From positions 1 to 64,000 of the forward strand of contig JACPUW010000010.1 in NCBI GenBank assembly GCA_016192035.1: a stretch of 64,000 bases of DNA. Direction: 5' to 3'. The translations under genes and the position numbers were made by a program. Below, one piece after another: positions 1-7,695 of the stretch. The stretch comes from Bacteroidota bacterium (GTDB lineage Bacteria > Bacteroidota > Bacteroidia > CAILMK01 > JACPUW01). The notes beneath the pieces were generated by a model. That model saw nothing but the letters and a program-made list of their open reading frames with translations. It was not told the DNA's origin and searched no databases. Position 1 is the first letter of the stretch, and the number at the start of each line of letters is the position of its first letter.

Positions 1-414
1 AGCGTGCTTCGCTCCTGCCGCGCGGTGTATGACCCCGAAGGGCTGGCCATGCTTATACCAGAAAAATACACCTATATAGACGTGCCCATGACCGTGGAGA
101 AGCAGTTTTTCCGCTACTCCCCCATCACGCGCCGGGCCACGCACTTCAACCTCTCGGCGGGGATCAACTTTGCCTACCTGCTGCACGAAGAAGGATTTGA
201 CCAGGAACTGGGCAGTGGGTTCCAGACCAACCCGCTCAACGTGGGCGCGCACCTGGCCGCCCAGATAGTAAAGCCCGTAAACTGGAACACGGCCTTTGCC
301 ATAGGCCCTTTTATACAGGTGTACAGCACCAATGAGCGTCCGGCCAACATGGCCTTCTACACCGGGTTTAAGCTGGACTGGAAGTTTGGCAAGCTCATGG
401 GGCGCAGGAACTAA
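1..414 (+). CDS. outer-membrane beta-barrel protein, C-terminal fragment
   Basis: The reading frame is open at the left edge of the window, so only about 137 C-terminal residues are visible. They alternate hydrophobic and polar residues in short strands (for example FNLSAGINFAYLL and TAFAIGPFIQVYS) and end in an aromatic-rich stretch, YTGFKLDWKFGK. This is typical of a Bacteroidota outer-membrane barrel such as the PorT or OmpW-like type, but the specific family cannot be named without the N-terminus. The internal GTG near position 4 is probably not the start. A hairpin terminator follows directly at 482-514. Confidence 0.6.
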   Translation, partial: SVLRSCRAVYDPEGLAMLIPEKYTYIDVPMTVEKQFFRYSPITRRATHFNLSAGINFAYLLHEEGFDQELGSGFQTNPLNVGAHLAAQIVKPVNWNTAFAIGPFIQVYSTNERPANMAFYTGFKLDWKFGKLMGRRN

Positions 415-481
415 CAAACAATTGACACACGCCCGGAACGGCTCTTCGGGTTACCATAGGCTTCGATACACTAACCACACA

Positions 482-514
482 GGGGGTTTTCCCCGCCAGG
501 CGGAGAACCCCTTT
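482..514 (+). terminator. hairpin terminator after the barrel gene
   Basis: GGGGTT at 483-488 pairs with AACCCC at 506-511. An inner CCGCC (493-497) and GGCGG (499-503) stem closes a one-base loop, and a short TTTAT tail follows. It lies about 70 bases after the stop codon of the barrel gene. Confidence 0.6.
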
Positions 515-519
515 ATGGC

Positions 520-714
520 AACAAAAGGCACAAAGCGCAGGCCCGGTTGGGGCCGCAGGAATAGGCTGACACTAAGATCTTCATTTGTTGGTTGTCTTTG
601 CAGGTGGCTGCGGGCGCAAGGCCCGGCCTGACGGATTGCAAAGGAACCATCTCCTTGTCAAGCAAGGCCATCTGCCAAAGTGAAACCGGGCTCCCGATGG
701 GTAGCCCGGTTTTT
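520..714 (+). ncRNA. possible structured RNA ending in an intrinsic terminator
   Basis: No convincing protein is encoded here. GCCCGGTT at 541-548 is perfectly complementary to AACCGGGC at 684-691, which could form a long-range closing stem. The same 3-prime bases are also an arm of a terminator hairpin (683-692 with 703-712, then five T). Local hairpins are possible at 641-656 (AAGGA/TCCTT) and 653-667 (CCTTG/CAAGG). The pattern fits an independent small RNA or an attenuator-like element. I could not match it to SRP RNA, RNase P RNA or tmRNA motifs, and I found no good promoter in front. Confidence 0.3.
683..714 (+). terminator. intrinsic terminator, strong hairpin with T run
   Basis: AAACCGGGCT at 683-692 pairs perfectly with AGCCCGGTTT at 703-712, and the T run covers 710-714. 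No protein gene ends just upstream, so something non-coding, or the end of a long barrel-gene transcript, is probably being terminated. Confidence 0.7.
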
Positions 715-1051
715 CCCATTGGGAACTAGGGATGATTCAAATGCCCGAATTCTGTATAATACCATGGTTTCCCCATGATTAATTACCTAACCATCCTTGT
801 TTCCAATGCTACTACCGACCTTTAGTAATACACTACTATTTCTTGCAACTTTTTTAAATCTTTTGCAATACAAATAGCATATATCATTGACAATCTATAC
901 CTTAATGGTTTACAGAAAACCTAGCAATTTTCAATTAGATTTCCCCCAGTTGATCCTATGTCGGTAACGATTTGTTGAACAATGGGTAATCGGAATTACT
1001 GAATTACCCGCTCAAAGAGTTACTCTCACCAATGGCATTTAATGCCGAACT
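715..1051. other. AT-rich non-coding stretch before the sugar epimerase
   Basis: This stretch has no plausible gene and is visibly richer in A and T than the surrounding sequence. A perfect 7-base inverted repeat lies near its end, GGGTAAT at 984-990 and ATTACCC at 1003-1009. It may be an operator or a leader hairpin for the downstream glycan genes. Confidence 0.45.
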
Positions 1052-1126
1052 TTGAAGCGCAAAATTGAAACAATAGCCTTGAAACGAGAATTTAAATACA
1101 AAAGTCCAGATGGGGGTATCACAGTA

Positions 1127-2158
1127 ATGCGAACCTCAAACCAAGGATTAAAAACAGAAGTCGTTGGAAACCAAACATTAGCACCCAGAACGAACAAAAC
1201 TGCCATTGTACTGGGTGCTGGCGGGTTTATTGGAAGCCATTTGGTAAAACGTTTAAAATCTGAAGGGTACTGGGTTAGGGGAGTGGATTTGAAGTATCCT
1301 GACTTTGGCCAAACGGCTGCTGACGATTTTATTATCGGCGACTTACGAGATCAAAGAATTGTAAGCGATGTAATTTTTGAAAACCCAACAGAAATTTATC
1401 AGTTGGCAGCCGACATGGGGGGCGCAGGTTACATTTTCACAGGTGAAAACGATGCCAATGTAATGCATAACTCAGCGACAATCAACCTAAATGTAGTATT
1501 GGAATCGGTAAAGAAATCTGCTGGAAAAGTGTTCTACAGTTCATCAGCATGCATGTACCCCGAACACAACCAATTGGATCCAGATAACCCAAAATGCTAT
1601 GAAGACAGTGCCTACCCCGCAAATCCCGACTCGGAATATGGCTGGGAAAAGCTCTTTAGCGAGCGTCTCTATTTTTCATTCTTTCGCAATTATGGCCTAA
1701 ATGTTCGTGTAGCTCGATTCCACAATATTTTTGGTATGGAGGGCACATGGAGAGGCGGTAAGGAAAAGGCTCCTGCAGCTCTTTGCCGAAAAGTCGCGGA
1801 AACTTCTGACGGTGGCTATATAGAAGTTTGGGGAGATGGAAAGCAAACCAGGTCGTTTCTCTACATTGATGAATGTCTAGAAGGTATTAGAAGGTTAATG
1901 GATTCAAATTTCATGGGCCCGGTAAACCTAGGTTCAGAAGAAATGATCTCAATCAATGATTTCGCGAAGCTAATTATCAGTATATCAGGCAAAAATATTA
2001 ATATTAGAAACATACCTGGACCACAAGGGGTGAGAGGAAGGAATAGCGACAATTCTCTTATTCAGAAGGAAATAGGGTGGGCTCCAAATTGGCCACTTCA
2101 AAAAGGAATTGAATTAACCTATAAATGGATTCATCACCAACTTGAAGTATCTCAATAA
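1127..2158 (+). CDS. GDP-mannose 3,5-epimerase-like NAD-dependent sugar epimerase
   Basis: An extended short-chain dehydrogenase of 343 residues that closely resembles GDP-D-mannose 3,5-epimerase, the enzyme of plant ascorbate synthesis and of some bacterial polysaccharide pathways. From the ATG at 1127 the NAD-binding motif GAGGFIG is at residues 30-36. The catalytic set is visible: Cys142 in SSSACMYP, Tyr171 and Lys175 in YGWEK, and Lys214 in GGKEKAPAA. This spacing matches the plant enzyme (Cys145, Tyr174, Lys178, Lys217). The C-terminal motifs WGDGKQTRSF and GVRGRNSDN also agree. A TTG at 1052 would add 25 residues with no counterpart in the family, so I prefer the ATG. Two bases separate it from the glycosyltransferase, suggesting one transcript making a surface glycan. 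Codon use is AT-rich, hinting at transfer. Confidence 0.85.
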   Translation: MRTSNQGLKTEVVGNQTLAPRTNKTAIVLGAGGFIGSHLVKRLKSEGYWVRGVDLKYPDFGQTAADDFIIGDLRDQRIVSDVIFENPTEIYQLAADMGGAGYIFTGENDANVMHNSATINLNVVLESVKKSAGKVFYSSSACMYPEHNQLDPDNPKCYEDSAYPANPDSEYGWEKLFSERLYFSFFRNYGLNVRVARFHNIFGMEGTWRGGKEKAPAALCRKVAETSDGGYIEVWGDGKQTRSFLYIDECLEGIRRLMDSNFMGPVNLGSEEMISINDFAKLIISISGKNINIRNIPGPQGVRGRNSDNSLIQKEIGWAPNWPLQKGIELTYKWIHHQLEVSQ

Positions 2159-2160
2159 AT

Positions 2161-2922
2161 ATGGCTTCCTTATCGGTAGTTACCATTTGCTTTAATAACC
2201 TGACAGACCTCATTACTACTATTTCTTCTGTAAAGTCACAGGATCGTCCTCCAGATGAGTATTGGATAATTGATGGATCCACCAACAAGGAAATTAATGA
2301 CTACCTTAGCCAAGCTGATCTTCCATCATATGTCAGGTGGGTTTACGAACGTGACAAGGGTATTAGTGATGCATTTAACAAGGGTATTACCAAATGCACC
2401 AAGGATATAATCCACATCCTGAACTCAGGTGACTATTACTTCGGATCCAAAGTGATTTCTACGGCCATGAACTCTTTTAAGGATTCAAGGGTCATGTGGA
2501 TACATGGTAAGTATAAACAGTTCTTAGGAGGGCAATGGATTGTCTCTGGCAAACCTTTTAATCCTAAGAAATTATATCTGGGCATGAGAGAGGTAGCACA
2601 TCCTACCATGTTTGTGCGTAGGGAAGTATATGACCGTATTGGACTCTTCCCAAGTGATCTAAGAGATGCCATGGACTATGACTTTTTGGTTCGACTAAGA
2701 AATGAGCCATATCTCTATGTGGAAGAAATACTTACTGTCTTTACCCCTGGTGGCAACAGTGAAATTCACTGGAGAAGATGTTTTAAGGAAGGGATGAAAG
2801 CCTATAAAAGGCATTTAGGCTATGACCCAAGAGTATGGGTAGGATATAGCAAACAACTGCTCATACATGCTGTTCTGTCACTACCCATTGGACAGTGGCT
2901 TATCCGAAAAAGAAAGGTTTAG
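2161..2922 (+). CDS. family 2 glycosyltransferase
   Basis: A 253-residue GT-A fold glycosyltransferase of the WcaA/WcaE-like group. It starts directly with the nucleotide-binding strand SVVTICFNN, followed by IIDGST (Asp38), the conserved RDKGISDAFNKG segment (64-75) and the metal-site region LNSGD (87-91), where the usual second Asp is replaced by Gly-Asp. There is no membrane segment, so it probably works at the cytoplasmic face, adding a sugar to a lipid-linked glycan. It follows the epimerase by two bases, so the nucleotide sugar made there is a candidate donor. The gene is AT-rich like its partner. The acceptor and sugar cannot be told from sequence. Confidence 0.82.
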   Translation: MASLSVVTICFNNLTDLITTISSVKSQDRPPDEYWIIDGSTNKEINDYLSQADLPSYVRWVYERDKGISDAFNKGITKCTKDIIHILNSGDYYFGSKVISTAMNSFKDSRVMWIHGKYKQFLGGQWIVSGKPFNPKKLYLGMREVAHPTMFVRREVYDRIGLFPSDLRDAMDYDFLVRLRNEPYLYVEEILTVFTPGGNSEIHWRRCFKEGMKAYKRHLGYDPRVWVGYSKQLLIHAVLSLPIGQWLIRKRKV

Positions 2923-3117
2923 ATTAGGCACACTTTTGCCAAATACGGTGCGCAGTTCAATGCCAAATTAGTTGTCCATCCTCGTTTCCCCAAACAAGTG
3001 GATTTCACGCCAATTCAATACGCACTAATCCCCTATTAATCTAGGGACTAAACGCCTATCATTGACATGCGTGTTGTTTTGGCGAATTACTACATTGCAC
3101 TCCAATACAAGGTACAT

Positions 3118-3789
3118 ATGAACACCAAGCTAATTCTTTTTGCCTGTGCCACCCTTCTTGTCCTGTCAGGATGTGCCACTACCAGGGTGGTAGCACCCTT
3201 GCCAAAAGGTGAGTGGCGGGCCGGTGTGGATGGTGGTGGCCCCTTGGTAAACAATGCTGTTTTACCGCTCTTAGGCCTACATTCGGCTTATGGCATCAAG
3301 GACAATCTAACCATTTTTAGTGGCTTACAAATTACCTCCTTGGCCTTTCAAACGCTCCATATGGACTTAGGTGCCTGCAAGGGTTTGTATAAGCCCGCGC
3401 ATTGGAGGCCAGGGCTTTCGCTCAGCGGCGTGCTCAATCCATTAGTTTCCCTGAGGGATGGAAGTTGGCGCATTTACCCTGAACTAAACCCCACCGCCTA
3501 CTGGAAAGTGGCCTCTAAACATCTATTGTATGTTGGGTTGCCTCAGTGGTTCGACCCTTGGAAAAACTCAGTGGAGATTGGAAAGGGTCATTTTTGGCAC
3601 CCTTCTGCACAATTGGGCTTTCGATTCGAATTTTCGAAATGGGCATTGGCAGCAGAATACAAACTACTCAATATCAACAAAAAACTTACTGTTCCGCAAG
3701 CCACCGTTAATAACTGGACGGGAAGTGGAGCCCAAGGACTTTACCTAAGCATTCAATTACGACTTTCAAATGCCAAAAAAAATGAATAA
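3118..3789 (+). CDS. putative lipoprotein, possible membrane barrel fold
   Basis: A protein of 223 residues with an N-terminal lipoprotein signal ending in the lipobox LSGC (MNTKLILFACATLLVLSGC). I chose the ATG at 3118 because the longer frame from 3067 puts a non-signal stretch before it. The rest has alternating strands ending in YLSIQLRLS, consistent with a small barrel or beta-rich surface protein. I do not recognise the family. Its 3-prime end overlaps the next gene, suggesting coupled translation. Confidence 0.6.
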   Translation: MNTKLILFACATLLVLSGCATTRVVAPLPKGEWRAGVDGGGPLVNNAVLPLLGLHSAYGIKDNLTIFSGLQITSLAFQTLHMDLGACKGLYKPAHWRPGLSLSGVLNPLVSLRDGSWRIYPELNPTAYWKVASKHLLYVGLPQWFDPWKNSVEIGKGHFWHPSAQLGFRFEFSKWALAAEYKLLNINKKLTVPQATVNNWTGSGAQGLYLSIQLRLSNAKKNE

Positions 3790-4657
3790 GATACTGATGG
3801 CCCTAACCCTATCATTGGCCGCCATCGGATGCGCCGATGTGGACTCTGCCATGCTTTTTGGCGGCCCCGACAAAGGCTACCTGTTTACAAACGATGCACT
3901 TCCTGATGGTTACCCATATCAAATTGACGAGAGCAATGTGTCACTTTTTACTCTTCAAAGTGATGACAATGGGGACAAAGCCGACATTTATTGCTTATAT
4001 GTGGGAGACCCTGAACGGATTTCAATTGATACCATAATCCTTTTCGCCCATGGCAATGCCCCCAACCTTGATGACTTTTGGCCAAAGATTGTTCAGTTGG
4101 CCAACTTGGGCGGGTTGCACCGTTTTGGCGTATTGGCCTATGACTATCGCGGTTATGGCAAATCTGAGGGACGTTCTACCGGCCACGGCACAATGATGGC
4201 CGATATAAACACCTGCCTTGATTGGCTCAAAGCCAAAGGACTGGAAAGCCACAGGTTCGTTTTACTTGGAGAAAGCCTTGGTAGCATACCGGGCACCTAT
4301 GTAGCTGGGGAATCCAGTATCATGAAACCCATGAGCTACATATTTGAGGTGCCTCAGTCCACAGCCGACGCCATAGCCCATGACGCCACTGGCCTAAGCC
4401 TACCTTCCAGCATGTTAACCGATTTCAACTTTGACCTGATTAGCCCCATGTCGAGCTACACAGGGGCTCTGCTATGGATGCACGGCACCGAAGACAAAAC
4501 CGCTCCAGTAGAAAACGCCAGGCTGGTATTTGATGCACATAATGGGGTGTTTAAAAAAGCAGTAGTCATAGAAGGCGCCCCACACGGGCTTAGGGAATTC
4601 ATGGGAATAGAGCAATGGGGCCAAGAAATTGAAAACTTTATATTGCTGGATCTGTAG
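3770..4657 (+). CDS. alpha/beta hydrolase lipoprotein
   Basis: A 295-residue alpha/beta hydrolase with a lipoprotein signal (lipobox Cys21 in LAAIGC), so it probably sits at the envelope. HGN at 94-96 fits the oxyanion loop, GESLG at 167-171 carries the nucleophile Ser169, and the expected Asp (in GTEDKTAP) and His (in GAPHG) occur late in the chain. It resembles the ABHD/serine aminopeptidase group (YDYRGYGKSEG). The substrate is unknown. A second in-frame ATG at 3782 is an equally good start and gives an 8-base rather than 20-base overlap with the upstream lipoprotein gene. Confidence 0.78.
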   Translation: MPKKMNKILMALTLSLAAIGCADVDSAMLFGGPDKGYLFTNDALPDGYPYQIDESNVSLFTLQSDDNGDKADIYCLYVGDPERISIDTIILFAHGNAPNLDDFWPKIVQLANLGGLHRFGVLAYDYRGYGKSEGRSTGHGTMMADINTCLDWLKAKGLESHRFVLLGESLGSIPGTYVAGESSIMKPMSYIFEVPQSTADAIAHDATGLSLPSSMLTDFNFDLISPMSSYTGALLWMHGTEDKTAPVENARLVFDAHNGVFKKAVVIEGAPHGLREFMGIEQWGQEIENFILLDL

Positions 4658-4752
4658 CCCATTGGCCCAATGCCTTAATCATTCCCAGGTCACACAAAAT
4701 ACCAAATGGCGGCGCTGGAAACCGGCACCGCCATAATTTTCAATGGGTTATT

Positions 4753-5613
4753 TTATCCTTTTCTAACCGTTCCTGAGCCTGTAATTTGGGAGTTGACCGA
4801 CGGCTCTCCTTTGTACCAAACATCTCCGCTTCCGCTTATATCCACATCTAGGCTTTCTATGGCATATACCCTGGCGGTACCAGACCCGCCTATGTGTACA
4901 TCCACATCACTTACCCCCAAATCAAACCCGAAGAAATCACCAGAGCCTATCAGGTCTAGATCCAACCGACCAATTGTACTGTCGCCCCCGGTAAAAATCT
5001 GCCCAGAACCGGTCAAGTCCAAGTCTATCGAATTGGCTTGTATATCAGCTAAATCTAAGGATCCCGAACCAGAAATGACACCATTTATTTCATTGGTTGC
5101 CACTTCATCTGCCCACAGTTGTCCCGAACCGCTCAGACGAAGGTCCATAAGGGTAAAACTTGACCCTTCCACGCCGAGTTCGCCGCTACCCGATAGGGTG
5201 AGTTCAAGGGAAGTGCCTGAAAAGCCCTGCCCCATCACCATACTGCCAGAGCCTGCCAAATCCATGCTTTCAAGGCTTGGGCAGGTCACCACAAACCGTA
5301 GGTGGTGCTGCCCCCTTATACAAGTTCCCCTTCGGGTATCCAGTTCTAAGGTTCCGGTATTGCGCACATCCACGTCCAGTATGTCCAGAATGTTGTCGGT
5401 GGCATAGGCCAATACCTGGTACCCATCGCCTTTCACTACTTCTACTTCTGCATCCATTAGGAGCACTACCCTCTCAAAATCATCTACTTCAAATTCATAC
5501 TCTACTATTTCACCCTTCTCTTTTATGCATACCAAGCCATCATCTATAAGGCAAGAGGTAAATGAAAAACAAATAGTAAAGAGCGCTGACAAAAACGTTA
5601 ACTTGTGTATCAT
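4753..5613 (-). CDS. DUF2807 (GIN-domain) lipoprotein
   Basis: A 286-residue protein of the DUF2807 head-GIN family, common in Bacteroidota. A lipoprotein signal (FSFTSC, about residue 21) leads into a long right-handed beta-helix-like region. That region carries many regularly spaced GSG turns (for example AGSGSM, SGSGEL, SGSGQL, TGSGQI, IGSGDF, GGSGTA). The family is often described as adhesin-like or anti-sigma associated, but its role is unproven. The ATG at 5613 is chosen because it starts the signal peptide; the frame extends 39 bases further upstream. It lies just after the NO cluster on the same strand, 106 bases downstream of the NorB-like gene. Confidence 0.8.
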   Translation of the reverse strand: MIHKLTFLSALFTICFSFTSCLIDDGLVCIKEKGEIVEYEFEVDDFERVVLLMDAEVEVVKGDGYQVLAYATDNILDILDVDVRNTGTLELDTRRGTCIRGQHHLRFVVTCPSLESMDLAGSGSMVMGQGFSGTSLELTLSGSGELGVEGSSFTLMDLRLSGSGQLWADEVATNEINGVISGSGSLDLADIQANSIDLDLTGSGQIFTGGDSTIGRLDLDLIGSGDFFGFDLGVSDVDVHIGGSGTARVYAIESLDVDISGSGDVWYKGEPSVNSQITGSGTVRKG

Positions 5614-5719
5614 TTTATTTGTGTTTGGCCTTAAGACAGTCCGGTCAGCCAATACCCCTATTTCACCCCTGAATTTTTTTTTGAACCGAATCTCAACAAA
5701 AAGAGATAAACTATGCCAA

Positions 5720-7033
5720 CTAATTGTTGGCCAATGGCTGCATCCTTCTAATAAGCCCCATAATAAGTCCTAAAAAACACAGCATGAGAAACAGCCCGCT
5801 ACATGAAAAAGACCAAAACCACGGGCCTAAGTCCGTCATCATTTCACCAAAGGTTCCCCTATCACTATTTGGGGCCATTTGCCAAATGGCCTTCTGAATG
5901 CCTGCCCCATTGAGCGATAGCCAAAAAACCAAAAGAGAGGCCTGTATCGCCCAAAAAGCCCCAGTCATCCACTTGGGATACACGGAGCCCCCTTTGCCCA
6001 AAAACACAAACACGGCCGCCATTAGCACCATACTGTTAATGCCTATGGTAGTGCCCATGGCATGTGCCACTATAGAGTGTGTGCCATGAAGATACACATT
6101 AACAGCTGGAATACTCAAAAATAACGCATGTACAAGGTTGATTGCCACCCAAATATCAGATGCCAGCAGGAAACGGTACGGAAAAGAGAACCACCTCTGT
6201 CTTCCCACCTCCATGTTCTTGCGCCAGGTCCACATAATTTTTATAAAAATCACCCATTCGGTCATGCTCACGGCATAGCCCACATGCTTTACGTAGTCAG
6301 CTGTGGGTAGGGTATATACATGGTGCCCCCAGTTGAACACCATATTGAAAAAACCGAGGAAATACATGGCAAAGGCCAGGTTGTCCCTGCCCACTTTACG
6401 GTTGCCCGATATTTTATCGGCCAGGTAAAAAGCCGTACCGTACACCAGTTGGTTCCAGGCCCCTACCAGTGTACCGTTCACCTTCCACTGCACTGTCATA
6501 TCTCCTATCAAGTGTTGTCTAAAATAGGGTATTACCCAAAAGTAGTTTTCCATGAAAATTACCAAAAAAAACACCGCGCCGGTAAGCCACATCCACACAT
6601 ACACAGGCCATTGTCCTTTAATGCTCCGTATGGATCTCACCACCACCACTATAAACAGGGCCCAAGCCAGCGCTATGGGCAGTGCCCAGTGGGCCGGAAA
6701 CGACCAATACTCCCTACCTCCATATATGCCAGCGAAATACGACCCAAAAATCCCCACTAGGGCCAGCACCCACAATCCCAATTGTACCCAAGCCCCTGCA
6801 CGCCACACCGAACCTGGACTGAGCTGGTCGAGCGCATAGTACACACTCCCTGTGGCACCGAGTAGGATAAAAAACACCGAAGCACTCTCATGTATGGATC
6901 GTAGGCCAATAAATCCTAGTCCATCTTTTAAGAAATCAGGAAAAAGATATACAAGTGACCCCATATAACCTACCACCAGGCCCAGGGCCAATAAGCACAA
7001 TGAAATCATCAGAAAATACCTTCCTATTCGCAT
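5720..7033 (-). CDS. norB: NorB-like nitric oxide reductase subunit with altered metal ligands
   Basis: A 437-residue, roughly 12-helix membrane protein of the heme-copper oxidase superfamily, closest in layout to the cytochrome-c-dependent NO reductase large subunit. Visible landmarks are His48 (low-spin heme ligand of helix II, RSIHES), GREYWSFP at 106-113, the metal-site pair His237-His238 (GHHVY), Glu259 (equivalent of NorB Glu280, same 21-residue spacing from the His pair) and His324 (high-spin heme ligand, VAHAMG). Three canonical ligands differ: the first FeB His (NorB His207) aligns with Asn186, the FeB Glu (Glu211) with Val190, and the second low-spin heme His (His349) with Met326. 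It lies 3 bases after the NorC-like gene. NO reduction is likely but not certain; an altered reaction or sensing role is possible. Confidence 0.75.
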   Translation of the reverse strand: MRIGRYFLMISLCLLALGLVVGYMGSLVYLFPDFLKDGLGFIGLRSIHESASVFFILLGATGSVYYALDQLSPGSVWRAGAWVQLGLWVLALVGIFGSYFAGIYGGREYWSFPAHWALPIALAWALFIVVVVRSIRSIKGQWPVYVWMWLTGAVFFLVIFMENYFWVIPYFRQHLIGDMTVQWKVNGTLVGAWNQLVYGTAFYLADKISGNRKVGRDNLAFAMYFLGFFNMVFNWGHHVYTLPTADYVKHVGYAVSMTEWVIFIKIMWTWRKNMEVGRQRWFSFPYRFLLASDIWVAINLVHALFLSIPAVNVYLHGTHSIVAHAMGTTIGINSMVLMAAVFVFLGKGGSVYPKWMTGAFWAIQASLLVFWLSLNGAGIQKAIWQMAPNSDRGTFGEMMTDLGPWFWSFSCSGLFLMLCFLGLIMGLIRRMQPLANN

Positions 7034-7036
7034 ATA

Positions 7037-7462
7037 TTATTCATTTTTAGGCGCTATGCTTCCCCAGGCACTTGTAGTAAACTCACGGGGATCAGCCACC
7101 CCAGTAGCATCGGCATGTTTAAAAAAGGCTACGAGTGCACGTTGTTCGCCCGCCGACAGCTCAAACCTGGGCATTTGCCTTGAGCCCACCTGCACCATTG
7201 CCCTTATATAAGCCCCTGCCGTGTCATGCTCCTCATACACATTGGTAAGGTCAGGCCCCAGGTGGCCCCCCAGGCCATATAATTGATGGCAGCTCTTGCA
7301 ACTGTATTTCTGATAGACCATTCGGCCCTGGGCCACTAGGTCGCCCGCACCATCATCCAAGGCCATGTTTCCTGGCAAACACCATATCAAACAGGAATAT
7401 GAAACATAGCACACACACAACAATACAAAGACATATACCGGCCATTTGGCAATCATACGCAC
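7037..7462 (-). CDS. norC: NorC-like membrane-anchored cytochrome c
   Basis: A 141-residue protein with one N-terminal membrane helix (about residues 8-28) and a single c-type heme domain. The heme-binding CKSCH lies at 55-59, followed by the NorC-like segment QLYGLGGHLGPDLTN, and the likely axial Met97 lies in RQMPRF. This matches the small subunit of cytochrome c NO reductase, which feeds electrons to NorB from the periplasmic side. It is 3 bases upstream of the NorB-like gene on the same strand. A start at 7456 (MIAKW) is also possible. Confidence 0.8.
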   Translation of the reverse strand: MRMIAKWPVYVFVLLCVCYVSYSCLIWCLPGNMALDDGAGDLVAQGRMVYQKYSCKSCHQLYGLGGHLGPDLTNVYEEHDTAGAYIRAMVQVGSRQMPRFELSAGEQRALVAFFKHADATGVADPREFTTSAWGSIAPKNE

Positions 7463-7695
7463 ATACTATTTTGGGTGGAAACTGCACCTACCACGCGCAA
7501 ATATTGGCAAACACAGTCATATAGTACCCTTGTCATCCAGGGTGACCGCCGTTCATTGCCGTGGTGTTTTTTTAAAAATTGAGAAATCCCTAGTACAAAT
7601 TCAACAGGGCAAACCTCACTCAGCCAAGTAGAAAGCACCCACCAAGCGGAAGCTACCGCCCTGGCGTACTGGCATTTGGGCAAACTTTCCGTCAT
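7453..7695 (-). CDS. doubtful 80-residue reading frame in the gap before norC
   Basis: The 229-base gap between the membrane-protein gene and norC contains one open frame. Its ATG overlaps the preceding stop codon as ATGA, and it runs 10 bases into norC. That arrangement could mean translational coupling, but the predicted product shows no signal, domain or recognisable family and has an irregular composition. I also find no TAnnTTTG box on this strand in the gap. It may simply be non-coding leader sequence. Confidence 0.2.
   Translation of the reverse strand: MTESLPKCQYARAVASAWWVLSTWLSEVCPVEFVLGISQFLKKHHGNERRSPWMTRVLYDCVCQYLRVVGAVSTQNSMCV

Noticed and set aside
520-714. SRP RNA, RNase P RNA or tmRNA in the early gap
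   Set aside because: None of the conserved core motifs of these RNAs were seen; only generic hairpins remain.
513-719. Minus-strand 68-residue frame in the early gap
   Set aside because: It runs through the terminator hairpin and has no family or promoter; more likely non-coding.
1052-1126. Upstream TTG start for the epimerase
   Set aside because: It adds 25 residues absent from the family, whereas the ATG at 1127 gives the family-standard distance to the NAD motif.
4706-5407. Long plus-strand open frame over the DUF2807 gene
   Set aside because: It is Ser/Pro-rich antisense of GSG repeats, with no signal or domain; the minus-strand protein has a lipoprotein signal and a known family.
4753-5613. 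Regular GSG-coding repeats taken as a CRISPR or tandem DNA repeat
   Set aside because: The periodicity is at protein level with variable bases, not identical DNA repeats with spacers.
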